In this document: positions 8,175 through 15,669 of the stretch, in pieces | Numbering within the stretch: the stretch's first letter is position 1 | Layout: every line of letters begins with the position of its first letter | Assembly: GCA_964385695.1 (NCBI GenBank) | Contig: CAYLQA010000043.1 | Coordinates: 1-29,230 of the forward strand | Length of the DNA stretch: 29,230 bases | Origin: CAYLQA01 sp964385695 | GTDB lineage: Bacteria; Desulfobacterota; Desulfobulbia; Desulfobulbales; Desulfurivibrionaceae | Reading direction: 5' to 3' | Program-made: the position numbers and the translations under genes | Notes under the pieces: model-generated | What the model was told of the DNA's origin: nothing | The model's database searches: none | Seen by the model: the letters and a program-made list of their open reading frames with translations, nothing else

Positions 8175-8783
8175 ATGCGAAAGATACTCTGTACCTCATT
8201 GGCCCTGGCAATGTTGATGACCGGCTCACTCTTTGCAATTGCCAAGGATGTGAAGGTCCAGGTGGAGTTCAATCCGGCCAAGGTTGGGGCCTATCGGTTG
8301 ATCGGCTATGAGAACCGCAGGTTGGCGGATGAGGATTTTAATAACGATAAAAAGGATGCCGGTGAGATCGGTGTGGGGCATACGGTGACCGCGCTTTATG
8401 AGATTGTGCCCAAAGGAAAGGAGAAGAATATTCCTTCCGTTGATCCGTTGAAATACCAGCAGGTGAAAGAATCATTTGCTGCGGGCAGCGACGAGTTGCT
8501 CACGGTAAAACTGCGCTATAAGCTGCCAGAGAGTGAAAGCTCAACTCTTATGAGTCAGGCGGTTATTGATAATGACCTGGCCTTGAAAGATACAAGTAAG
8601 GATTTTCGTTTTGCCTCATCAGTGGTGGGCTACGGGATGTTGCTGCAAAAGTCCGCTTATAAGGGGGAAATGGATTATGAAAAGGTGTTGAGTTTGGCCA
8701 AGGCAGGACGAGGGGCAGATTTAGACGGCTACCGGGCGGAGTTTATTCGGCTGGTGGAGCATAGTGAGTTGCTGGCTCAGTAA
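8175..8783 (+). CDS. Secreted DUF3520 (YfbK C-terminal) protein lacking the von Willebrand A domain
   Basis: Exported protein of 202 residues. Residues 1-23 make a Sec signal peptide (MRKILCTSLALAMLMTG, likely cleaved after an A-x-A site near FAIA). The rest matches the C-terminal domain that follows the von Willebrand factor A domain in YfbK-type proteins: 'AKDVKVQVEFNPAKV', 'AYRLIGYENRRLADEDFNND', 'KKDAGEIGVGHTVTALYEIV', and the terminal 'RFASSVVGYGMLLQKS' with 'LAKAGRGADLDGYRAEFIRL'. In full-length relatives known to me the stretch TGxLFxIAKDVK lies in the middle of the protein, just after the VWA domain; here it directly follows a signal peptide. The VWA domain and its MIDAS motif are therefore absent, consistent with an internal in-frame deletion or a domain-reduced form. 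AAGGAG (8162-8167) lies 7 bases before the ATG. It is divergent from the sigma operon. Confidence 0.87.
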   Translation: MRKILCTSLALAMLMTGSLFAIAKDVKVQVEFNPAKVGAYRLIGYENRRLADEDFNNDKKDAGEIGVGHTVTALYEIVPKGKEKNIPSVDPLKYQQVKESFAAGSDELLTVKLRYKLPESESSTLMSQAVIDNDLALKDTSKDFRFASSVVGYGMLLQKSAYKGEMDYEKVLSLAKAGRGADLDGYRAEFIRLVEHSELLAQ

Positions 8784-8800
8784 ATGAGTGGTTTTTAGCA

Positions 8801-8843
8801 ACCTCCCATTGTTACGCCGTCGAGCAGCGGAAAAATGGGAGGT
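8801..8843. repeat. 10-bp inverted repeat between convergent genes
   Basis: ACCTCCCATT (8801-8810) and AATGGGAGGT (8834-8843) pair perfectly around a 23-base loop containing a small CCG/CGG stem. It lies between the ends of the DUF3520 gene and mutM. Neither strand has the T run after the stem, so it is not a classic intrinsic terminator; it may protect 3' ends of both mRNAs. Confidence 0.6.
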
Positions 8844-8851
8844 AAAAAATA

Positions 8852-9676
8852 CTAAATCTGGCAGGTGGGGCAAAAAAAGGAAGCGCGGCCACCGATAACC
8901 AGCCGCTCAATGGACGTTTTGCAAGTATGACAGGGTTGGCCTTCACGACCGTACACAGCCAACTCCAACTGGAAATAACCGGATTCCCCGCTGGCATTCT
9001 CATAATCGGAGATGGTGGTGCCGCCGCTTTTGATCGCCTTTTTCAACACTTTGCGTGAGGCGGTAACGATTTGCTGCCAGGTCTTTTGGGTAATTATGTT
9101 AACAGGGGTCTCCGGATGCAACCCAACGGAAAAGAGAGTCTCGTTGGCGTAGATATTACCGATACCAACCACCACCCGGTTGTCCATGAGAAAATTTTTC
9201 ACAGCCTGCCGCTTTTTTGTGGCCCTTTCAAGCAGATAGGCAGCGGAAAAGGTTTTGGCAAAGGGCTCCGGCCCCAGTTTGGCAAAAGGATCAATGATCT
9301 TAAGATCCTCGGCGGAAAAGACCTCCACAAAACCAAAGCGGCGGATATCGTTAAAGCGCACCTCTTTGCCACCCTCAATATCAAATCTCAGGTGATCATG
9401 TTTCCGGCGTGGGGCACCCTTGGCAAAGAGGCCGAGTTTGCCGGTCATACCCAGGTGAAAAACAAGCAGGGCGCTGTTCTCCATAGTAAGCAGGATAAAC
9501 TTGGCCCGTCTGGTAACCGAGGCAATTCTCACCCCACGAACCAGTGAATTGAGCTGTGCCCTGGGCACGGGCTTACGCAACTTTTTATTGCTGAAGGAAA
9601 TATCTGTGACGGTCTTGCCCGTGACATGGGGCGCAAGCCCCTGGCAGACCACCTCAACTTCGGGGAGCTCAGGCAT
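8852..9676 (-). CDS. mutM: Formamidopyrimidine-DNA glycosylase
   Basis: Base-excision repair enzyme (Fpg) that removes 8-oxoguanine and formamidopyrimidines and nicks the abasic site. The 274-residue length fits. The protein begins MPELPEVEVV, giving the catalytic N-terminal proline (after Met removal) and glutamate. 'VFHLGMTGKLGLF' holds the conserved lysine; the H2TH region shows 'VVVGIGNIYANETLF' and 'SGGTTISDYENASGESGYFQ'; the C-terminal zinc finger has C249, C252, C269 and C272. It starts 15 bases after the TVP38/TMEM64 stop and is probably the last gene of that leftward operon. The pairing with the two genes upstream may be chance. Confidence 0.97.
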   Translation of the reverse strand: MPELPEVEVVCQGLAPHVTGKTVTDISFSNKKLRKPVPRAQLNSLVRGVRIASVTRRAKFILLTMENSALLVFHLGMTGKLGLFAKGAPRRKHDHLRFDIEGGKEVRFNDIRRFGFVEVFSAEDLKIIDPFAKLGPEPFAKTFSAAYLLERATKKRQAVKNFLMDNRVVVGIGNIYANETLFSVGLHPETPVNIITQKTWQQIVTASRKVLKKAIKSGGTTISDYENASGESGYFQLELAVYGREGQPCHTCKTSIERLVIGGRASFFCPTCQI

Positions 9677-9691
9677 GCGGAGGTGAGTCCC

Positions 9692-10372
9692 TTAGATATC
9701 CGGCTTAAACTTTTTCACCACCTTGGGGATGAAAAAGGAGCCGACAAAGAGAACCAGGGAGAGAAGCGTCTTCCAGTCCACCAGAAGCATCCAATCGCCG
9801 CTCTTCCAGACCTGGCCCAGACTGGCGGCAAAAAAGGTCAGGACAAAACCACCGGCAATGATGCCGAACAGGGTGCCGAAAAAGTATTCCTTAAAGGTGA
9901 CCTTGGTCAGCCCCATGCCGAAGTTGAGCGGAGTGAAGGGAAAAAAGACCAGACGCAGATAGAGCACCGTGGCAAAACCGTTGGCCGCGATCTTCTCATC
10001 ATACTTTTTCAGCTTGTCGCCTATGAGCGAGGAGGCAAAGTCCTGCCCCAGATAGCGTCCGATATAAAAGGCGATGGAGGCCCCGAGCATGGCGCCGATC
10101 TCATTATACAAAAAACCGTAAAAGGTGCCGAACAACAACGCTCCGAGGCCGGTAAAAAGGGTAGCGGGCAGAAAGAAACAGATACCCGTGGCATAGATCA
10201 GGATAAAAACAACCGGCCCCCAGGGGCCGAAGGAGGTCACCATCTTTTCAAGATTGGCCGGGGTGATCCACTCCTTTATCGGGGTATAACGGAAGAGTGC
10301 GATGGCCCCCAAAAGAAAGAGGATAAAAACAACCGCCTTGCCAACACCTTTTTTGCCTGCCTTTTCTGCCAT
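9692..10372 (-). CDS. TVP38/TMEM64 family (DedA-like) inner-membrane protein
   Basis: Integral membrane protein of 226 residues with about six hydrophobic segments. The first is at roughly 13-29 (AVVFILFLLGAIALF). The SNARE-associated/VTT core is recognised by 'CFFLPATLFTGLGALLFGTF', 'GAMLGASIAFYIGRYLGQDF' and 'RLVFFPFTPLNFGMGL'. VTT proteins are thought to act in lipid scrambling or small-molecule transport; the substrate here is unknown. It starts 18 bases after the stop of the radical SAM/methyltransferase fusion and is very likely cotranscribed. From memory, proteins of this family recur beside arsenic- or mercury-related methyltransferase and radical SAM genes, which would fit export or handling of that enzyme's product. 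This last point is inference. Confidence 0.9.
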   Translation of the reverse strand: MAEKAGKKGVGKAVVFILFLLGAIALFRYTPIKEWITPANLEKMVTSFGPWGPVVFILIYATGICFFLPATLFTGLGALLFGTFYGFLYNEIGAMLGASIAFYIGRYLGQDFASSLIGDKLKKYDEKIAANGFATVLYLRLVFFPFTPLNFGMGLTKVTFKEYFFGTLFGIIAGGFVLTFFAASLGQVWKSGDWMLLVDWKTLLSLVLFVGSFFIPKVVKKFKPDI

Positions 10373-10390
10373 AAAATGCTCCGTTCGCTC

Positions 10391-13300
10391 TCAGCTTTCG
10401 ACCTTCTGACCGCTCTCTTTGTTCCACAAGGGACATTGTACACGAATGCACTGCTTGTTGTCCTGAAACTGCCCACAGGCAAAATCCGCTCCGGCCAAGA
10501 GGCTTAAGGGTAAAAGCTCCCGGGAGATTTTTACCGCCTCCTTGAGTGCGGTCACGGTCTCCCGTTGGCAGCAGCGGTCGCCCTTGGTTTGGGCAATGGC
10601 GGCAAGCACCCGTGAGGTGATCTCCTGAACCTGCTGCCTGGGCGCAGGGGTCAAAGGAGTGGCCTCAAGCAACACGGAAAAGGCGATACCCACCCCGGCC
10701 GCAGCGCCGCAGTTGCCCCAGAAGCCGCAGACCCCGCCCGGTACCTTGCTGCCGCGTTCTATACCGGTGAGGATGGACTCCTTGCTGATCATGCCGCCGC
10801 GGTTGCGATAGCTTGCCAGGATAATACCGGGCACCATGGCATGGTGCTCCGGGCCGTGCATGGGGATAGCCGGATGCTGCCGGACTTTATCGAGCAGGAT
10901 AAGCATGTCCTGCTCCCTGGTCTCGGTACAGATCACCTTGATGGTGGAGAGCCCATCCTGCTGGTGGCAATCATCGCAGATAAAATGCCCTTCAGCGCAA
11001 ACCGCATTGGTCCTGCAGGTACCGCCGCAGTAATAGCAGGCATGCTCCTCATGGTGCTTGAGATAGGTGATTTCCCCGCCGCAGACCATGCAGCCGGAAG
11101 GATGCTTGCCGTTTTCCACGGGCGCGGGAGACAGCCCCGGCTGGACCAGGTTCAGCTGGGGCGGCAGGCGGACGATGTTATTCGATTTTTCGGCAGATTC
11201 ATCGGAACAACCGCAGCACCCCGTAAGCGGGTCAGGGGGCTGGATGCTGTTGAGCGGGATCACCTTATCAACGGGCTGTGGTGCACAGCAGCTGTTTTCC
11301 ATGGCCAGGTTGGTCACCGCCCCCGTATCATCCAAGAGAAAAATGGAGTCATCCAGGCTCTTGGCCTCAGAGAGCAAGATCTTTGCCCGCTTGCCCTTGA
11401 GGAGCATGGCCCCGGATTCGGTATGGATCGCGGCAAAGGGGCCACGGTAGATGACCTCCACCTCGCGCTCTGCCTCGGGCTTATAGACGGAGAAGGTCAG
11501 GGAGTAAAACTCGGTTTCATCCTCCTGCCGATAGGGAAATCTTTTGACCAATCGCGCCCCGGTAAAACCGGTGGCGCGCAGCATGGCCATGAGATCCTCC
11601 TGCATCAGGGCGCCCCCTAGGCATTCGCCGCGGAATTGCTCATTGTTTTTGATGGTCACAGGGATGGGCAGGTCGGTGACAATATCAGAGACCACCATGC
11701 GCCCGCCGGGCTTAAGGATGCGAAAAACCTCGGCAAAGACTTGACGCTTGTCCGGACTGAGGTTGATCACGCAGTTGGAGATGACCACATCCACAGAGTC
11801 ATCGGCCAAGGGGATCTCCTCAAGAAAACCCTTTTTAAACTCCACATTGTCGTAACCGAGTTTGGTTGCCACATCCTCTTTGGAAGAACGGGCCAGATTG
11901 AGCATCTCATCGGTCATATCAATGCCGTAGACCTTGCCTTCACTTCCCACCTCGGCCGCGGCCATGAAGCACTCCACGCCGCTGCCGCTGCCCAGGTCAA
12001 CCAAAGTCTCGCCGGGTTTGGGCTCGGCGTCCTTGACCGGGCTGCCGCAACCGTAGGATTTTTTTCGCGACTCCTCGGGGATAAAGGTGGCATCTGCCTG
12101 GCCCGCGGCAAAGGGGTTGACGATATCCTCGTTGGCCTGCATTGCGGCCGCGGCATAAAAATCCCGCACCGAGCTGTGGCCCAGGTCATCGGCCAGTGAG
12201 ATGACACAGTTGCAATGGGTCAGACAGACCTCCTGACCGCCGTCCGGGCAATCGTAGCGCACATCGCCCATCTTCAGCTGGATATCCGTTGCCGAACGCT
12301 CTTCGTATTTCTCGGCCTGGGTGGTGATCAACCAGAGGCTGAGCCCGTTATAGAGTTCCACATAGGGATCATGGCCGACAAACTCCCCGCCCGCCAGAAA
12401 GCTGTGGTCCACATCCCCGCCACCCACCAGGTATTTCAGGGGATTTTGCCGGTAGTTCTCGCTGGCCAAGAGCGTAGCCTCTCGAATTTCGCTAAGCACC
12501 TTGCTTTTCCGCCAGACAGCATCAAGCCCTTGGCTCAATGGCCCGCAGTTAAGTTCCTCCACCGCCACCAGGGCAGGTGAGGGATAAATATTGCCGTCCG
12601 GCCCCACGGCCAAGGATTCCCAAGCTGTGTTGGAAAGATCATAACGGGTGCCCGGCGTGCTGAAAACCTGGCTGCGCATGGTCTCCACGTTATCTATGGC
12701 TACGCCGGAAAGTTCGGCCTGTTCCTGGGCCCGGATCAATTCGGGCAGGATCTCTTGCGGGGCGACAAACTGCTCCCTGTTGCCCTTGCCCCGGACAAAA
12801 TGCCAGAGCAGGTGGATATTCTTCACCCCATGCTCCCCAGCCAGGGCAACGATCTCGGCAAGCTCATGGACGTTGGCCCGGCTTACGGCCACGGAAAGGG
12901 TGGCACTGAATCCGGCATCCTGCAGGATTTCCAGGTTATGGAGGAGCTTCTTGAAGGTCCCGCTGCCGCGCAATGACTCATGGCTTTTTTCCAAACCGTC
13001 GAGACTGATCTGCAGATGCAGCCGCTCCTTGGGCAGGTTCTTGATCGCGTCAAGGTTTTCCTCGATGAGCATACCGTTGGTCAGCACCACGGCATGGGCG
13101 CTGGGGGTAGCCAAAAGATCCGCTAAAACGGAAGAAAACCCAGGATAGACAAAAGGCTCGCCGCCGGTGAAGTAAAAAAGGGTGCAACCCAAGTCCAAGG
13201 CTTGGGCAATTCCGCTATCCAGTTGCTCCTTAGAAAGAGTTTCCTGTTCAGCCGGTGAGGCCCCAAACAGGCAATGCTTGCACGCCAGATTGCAGTTGTT

Positions 13301-13594
13301 GGTCAGGTGAAACCACGTTTCTTTGAGCCGACCGAGCTGCAAGGTCTTGCCCCGCCCCTTATATGCCGGGGCCGGGGTGGTCGCAAGTTGCGAGGTGAGC
13401 CGTGAGCCCAGCAACAACCTCTCGGCCAGACTCTCCTGGCCCTGCTCGCAAATCGCGGATTCGGCACTGCCCAGCCTGAGAACCGATTGCAGGTAGTGAT
13501 CCGCCTCCCTGTTGGGCACAAACCAATCCGGCTTTTCCGGCTGCACATAAACCGGCCTGCCCTGATACTCCAAACGCTGCCACTCGTCTAACAT
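10391..13594 (-). CDS. Radical SAM - ArsM-like methyltransferase - DUF5714-like fusion protein
   Basis: Cytoplasmic 1067-residue multidomain protein. (1) Radical SAM domain, about 88-345: cluster motif C101-x3-C105-x2-C108, 'YFTGGEPF' as the GGE SAM motif, 'LQISLDGL'. (2) A connecting region with C449, C457, C461 and C463, possibly an auxiliary cluster. (3) Class I methyltransferase, about 512-705: 'LVDLGSGSGVECF' (SAM loop), 'GKVYGIDMTDEML', 'SNCVINLSPDKRQVF'. C516 (YGCG), C608 (SNC) and C658 (GEC) fall where ArsM arsenite methyltransferases carry metalloid-binding cysteines; the C608-C658 interval of 50 equals C174-C224 of algal CmArsM. (4) A linker with CC pairs (769-770, 793-796). (5) DUF5714-like C-terminus, about 834-1056, with C835, C838, C853, C856, C860, C866, C873, C876 and the motif GGVCGFWGNCGAAAGVG. 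The substrate is unknown; metalloid methylation/alkylation is the leading guess. The ATG at 13594 has an AAGGA ribosome site. Confidence 0.85.
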   Translation of the reverse strand: MLDEWQRLEYQGRPVYVQPEKPDWFVPNREADHYLQSVLRLGSAESAICEQGQESLAERLLLGSRLTSQLATTPAPAYKGRGKTLQLGRLKETWFHLTNNCNLACKHCLFGASPAEQETLSKEQLDSGIAQALDLGCTLFYFTGGEPFVYPGFSSVLADLLATPSAHAVVLTNGMLIEENLDAIKNLPKERLHLQISLDGLEKSHESLRGSGTFKKLLHNLEILQDAGFSATLSVAVSRANVHELAEIVALAGEHGVKNIHLLWHFVRGKGNREQFVAPQEILPELIRAQEQAELSGVAIDNVETMRSQVFSTPGTRYDLSNTAWESLAVGPDGNIYPSPALVAVEELNCGPLSQGLDAVWRKSKVLSEIREATLLASENYRQNPLKYLVGGGDVDHSFLAGGEFVGHDPYVELYNGLSLWLITTQAEKYEERSATDIQLKMGDVRYDCPDGGQEVCLTHCNCVISLADDLGHSSVRDFYAAAAMQANEDIVNPFAAGQADATFIPEESRKKSYGCGSPVKDAEPKPGETLVDLGSGSGVECFMAAAEVGSEGKVYGIDMTDEMLNLARSSKEDVATKLGYDNVEFKKGFLEEIPLADDSVDVVISNCVINLSPDKRQVFAEVFRILKPGGRMVVSDIVTDLPIPVTIKNNEQFRGECLGGALMQEDLMAMLRATGFTGARLVKRFPYRQEDETEFYSLTFSVYKPEAEREVEVIYRGPFAAIHTESGAMLLKGKRAKILLSEAKSLDDSIFLLDDTGAVTNLAMENSCCAPQPVDKVIPLNSIQPPDPLTGCCGCSDESAEKSNNIVRLPPQLNLVQPGLSPAPVENGKHPSGCMVCGGEITYLKHHEEHACYYCGGTCRTNAVCAEGHFICDDCHQQDGLSTIKVICTETREQDMLILLDKVRQHPAIPMHGPEHHAMVPGIILASYRNRGGMISKESILTGIERGSKVPGGVCGFWGNCGAAAGVGIAFSVLLEATPLTPAPRQQVQEITSRVLAAIAQTKGDRCCQRETVTALKEAVKISRELLPLSLLAGADFACGQFQDNKQCIRVQCPLWNKESGQKVES

Positions 13595-13604
13595 AGAAAT
13601 CCTT

Positions 13605-13629
13605 CGCCGTGTGATTAAGCCACACCGCT
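13605..13629 (-). promoter_or_regulatory. Palindromic operator-like site abutting the fusion gene's ribosome site
   Basis: Near-palindromic site with CCGTGTG and CACACCG half-sites around a 7-base centre. It matches 13811-13835 at 23 of 25 positions in inverted orientation. It ends right beside the AAGGA ribosome site of the radical SAM fusion gene, so a bound repressor or an RNA hairpin here would control that gene directly. The binding factor is unknown. Confidence 0.6.
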
Positions 13630-13712
13630 CCTTCGGTCAAAATTGCCGACACTACTCAAAAAGATGATAGAAAAAACGGATTTTTATTGAGAAAAACAAT
13701 GTGTTATCTCTT

Positions 13713-13740
13713 TTGGTAAAATTTATCGATTAAGCATAAT
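13713..13740 (+). promoter_or_regulatory. Candidate sigma-70 promoter toward fthC
   Basis: TTGGTA (13713-13718), 16 bases, then CATAAT (13735-13740). Transcription from here would give a leader of about 175 bases that contains the palindrome at 13811-13835. Confidence 0.35.
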
Positions 13741-13810
13741 GCGCTTGGCTGCACTTGGCAAGCAGACGTATTTTTTTCCACCACCTGCGATAATAATTCA
13801 GCAAAACAGA

Positions 13811-13835
13811 AGCGGTGTGACTTGATCACACGGCG
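13811..13835 (+). promoter_or_regulatory. Second copy of the palindromic operator-like site
   Basis: GCGGTGTG and CACACGGC half-sites around ACTTGAT; 23 of 25 positions match the reverse complement of 13605-13629. It lies 87 bases before the fthC start. Two copies 180 bases apart would suit cooperative binding or looping across the divergent region. Confidence 0.6.
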
Positions 13836-13922
13836 AGGGAACTCTGCCTTGAGAAACGCCTGCATAAAAATGAAGATTCATGTATAACCTACTGTATCCT
13901 ATGCAAAAAAATGAGGATCAGC

Positions 13923-14516
13923 ATGGCCGACTCCCAGCGCTTGGCGCTACGCAAACATATACTTGCCCAACGCGATCAGCTCTCTTTAGAAGAGCAACAG
14001 GTAAAAAGCCGGGCCATTCATGAACGCCTCTGGGCGCTTGCCCCCTTTTGCAAGAGCAAGTCCATCCTCGCCTATGTCAACTTCCGCAGCGAGGTGGAAA
14101 CCCTCTCTATCATCAAGCGCTGCCTTGCCCAAGGGATGCAGGTGGCCGTGCCGCTGACCTTGGTTGCCGAAAAAAAACTGGTTGCCTATCTCATCACAAA
14201 CCCGGAAAATGATCTCATTCCCGGTTACTGCGATATCCCGGAGCCTGACCCGAAACGGCTTGTCGAGCTTGCGCCTGATACAATCGATACCGTACTGGTA
14301 CCAGGCAGTGTATTTGATCCCCACGGCGGAAGATTAGGGTATGGAGGCGGCTACTATGACCGTTTTTTGTCTGGCAAGGCCCCCCAGGCCCTGCGCATCG
14401 CCCTCTGCTATGAGATGCAAATCGTAGACAATGTGCCCGTTGAAGCGCATGATGAAGCAATCCATTATCTGGTTACAGAAGGTCGAACCATCCATATTGG
14501 GGGAGAAGTCCAATGA
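13923..14516 (+). CDS. fthC: 5-formyltetrahydrofolate cyclo-ligase
   Basis: ATP-dependent conversion of 5-formyl-THF to 5,10-methenyl-THF, a cytoplasmic one-carbon step (MTHFS, also called YgfA). The protein is 197 residues, usual for the family. It shows 'LRKHILAQRDQLS' at the N-terminus, 'ILAYVNFRSEVET', 'VLVPGSVFDPHGGRLGYGGG' followed by YYDRF, the nucleotide/folate-binding signature, and 'ALCYEMQIVDNVPVEAHDEA'. I chose the ATG at 13923 because GAGGA (13913-13917) precedes it; the ATG at 13911 would begin inside that ribosome site. Its stop overlaps the start of the next gene in ATGA, indicating translational coupling. Confidence 0.93.
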   Translation: MADSQRLALRKHILAQRDQLSLEEQQVKSRAIHERLWALAPFCKSKSILAYVNFRSEVETLSIIKRCLAQGMQVAVPLTLVAEKKLVAYLITNPENDLIPGYCDIPEPDPKRLVELAPDTIDTVLVPGSVFDPHGGRLGYGGGYYDRFLSGKAPQALRIALCYEMQIVDNVPVEAHDEAIHYLVTEGRTIHIGGEVQ

Positions 14517-15559
14517 CGAGAAAAACCGCCATTCTCAAAGACAGTCTCTTTTTAGAGCATGAACCAGGGTACAATCATGTAGAATGCCCGGATCGCCTGG
14601 CCGTTATCTATAATGAATTGGCAAAGGAAGAGATCGCGCAAAAATTCCTCTTTCCGGGCTTTCGCGCGGCCACCCAGGAGGAACTGGCCCTCAATCATAC
14701 CGAAGCCCATGTGAAAAGGGTCGCAGCCACGGCAGGGAGCCCGTTTGAGGTTCTTGACCCGGACACCCATACCTCGGCCAAATCATACGATGCCGCCTGC
14801 CTGGCCGCAGGCGCGGTGATAAGCGGCCTGGAACTGGTAGCCAGCGGTGAGGCGGATAACGTAGCGGCCCTGGTCCGCCCGCCCGGGCATCATGCAGAGG
14901 CGGATCACACCAGCGGCTTTTGCCTGTTTAACAACATTGCCGTGGGCGCCCATTACGGCCTGAAAAATCTTGGAATGGAGCGGATCTTTATCATGGACTG
15001 GGATCTGCACCACGGCAACGGCACCCAGCACTCTTTTTATGATACCGACCAGGTGCTCTACTCCTCCACCCATCAGTATCCTTACTTTCCCGGTAGCGGC
15101 GGCCTGGAAGAAACCGGCTCGGGTGCGGGCGAAGGATACACCGTCAACGTGCCCCTGACCGGCGGCCAGAACGACGAGGCCTTTGCCAGGATATTCAACG
15201 AACTCCTTGTCCCGGTCGCCCGGCAGTACAAGCCGGACTGCATCATGGTCTCGGCCGGTTATGATACCTATGTCGCCGATCCGCTCGGCACCATGGCCGT
15301 CACAGCGGAAGGCTATAGTTATATGACCAAGGTCCTGGTGGAGCTGGCCGAGGAACTCTGCGGCGGCAAGCTGGTCCTGGTCCTTGAGGGGGGATACAAC
15401 TTTCAAGGCCTCAAAGACGGCATGCTCGCCACCCTGCACGAAATGGCCGGCATCGAGACCCTTTCACCCGATACACTGAAACGGCTCAGAGAGACGGAGT
15501 TCCCTGTCCCACCTTTGGAGCAGGCTAAGGCAACGACAAAAAAATTCTGGACATTTTAA
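14513..15559 (+). CDS. Histone deacetylase family (HdaH/AcuC-like) hydrolase
   Basis: Zinc-dependent deacetylase-fold enzyme of 348 residues, cytoplasmic. The catalytic motifs are complete: 'RPPGHHAEADHTSGFCLFNN' with the His pair, 'DWDLHHGNGTQHSFY' with zinc-binding Asp and His at about 161-166, 'SAGYDTYVADPLG' with the third zinc ligand, and 'LEGGYNFQGLKDG' with the transition-state tyrosine. Bacterial members act on acetylpolyamines, acetylated acetyl-CoA synthetase or unknown small amides; the true substrate here cannot be told. The ATG overlaps the fthC stop by four bases. No acetyltransferase or acetyl-CoA synthetase neighbour is present to point to a substrate. A terminator follows. 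Confidence 0.93.
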   Translation: MTRKTAILKDSLFLEHEPGYNHVECPDRLAVIYNELAKEEIAQKFLFPGFRAATQEELALNHTEAHVKRVAATAGSPFEVLDPDTHTSAKSYDAACLAAGAVISGLELVASGEADNVAALVRPPGHHAEADHTSGFCLFNNIAVGAHYGLKNLGMERIFIMDWDLHHGNGTQHSFYDTDQVLYSSTHQYPYFPGSGGLEETGSGAGEGYTVNVPLTGGQNDEAFARIFNELLVPVARQYKPDCIMVSAGYDTYVADPLGTMAVTAEGYSYMTKVLVELAEELCGGKLVLVLEGGYNFQGLKDGMLATLHEMAGIETLSPDTLKRLRETEFPVPPLEQAKATTKKFWTF

Positions 15560-15588
15560 GGAAAACTGGCTGTTATATTTATGGGGAT

Positions 15589-15612
15589 GGGGCCGAAAAA
15601 GCCCCTTTTTTT
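15589..15612 (+). terminator. Intrinsic terminator after the HDAC-like gene
   Basis: GGGGC (15589-15593), loop CGAAAAA, GCCCC (15601-15605), then T7. Confidence 0.8.
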
Positions 15613-15669
15613 AGGTGCAAGATAAAGAACAGACTGGCTCTTGGCCAAACAACGAGATTACAACAGGTT

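Larger units (their letters stand above)
13595..13910. other. 316-bp AT-rich divergent regulatory region
   Basis: The gap between the leftward fusion gene and rightward fthC holds no convincing gene. It contains two inverted copies of a 25-bp palindrome at its outer parts (13605-13629 and 13811-13835), an AT-rich middle with a candidate rightward promoter, and the fusion gene's ribosome site at 13595-13604. Confidence 0.75.

Noticed and set aside
8801..8843. Bidirectional intrinsic terminator between the DUF3520 gene and mutM
   Set aside because: The stem is perfect, but the A/T runs lie before the stem on each strand rather than after it.
9626..10507. 293-residue open frame on the + strand opposite mutM and the TVP38/TMEM64 gene
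   Set aside because: Very charged Lys/Gly/Gln-rich shadow of hydrophobic codons on the other strand; no domain and no ribosome site.
10841..11620. 259-residue + strand frame opposite the radical SAM fusion
   Set aside because: Antisense of a conserved multidomain protein with no recognisable features.
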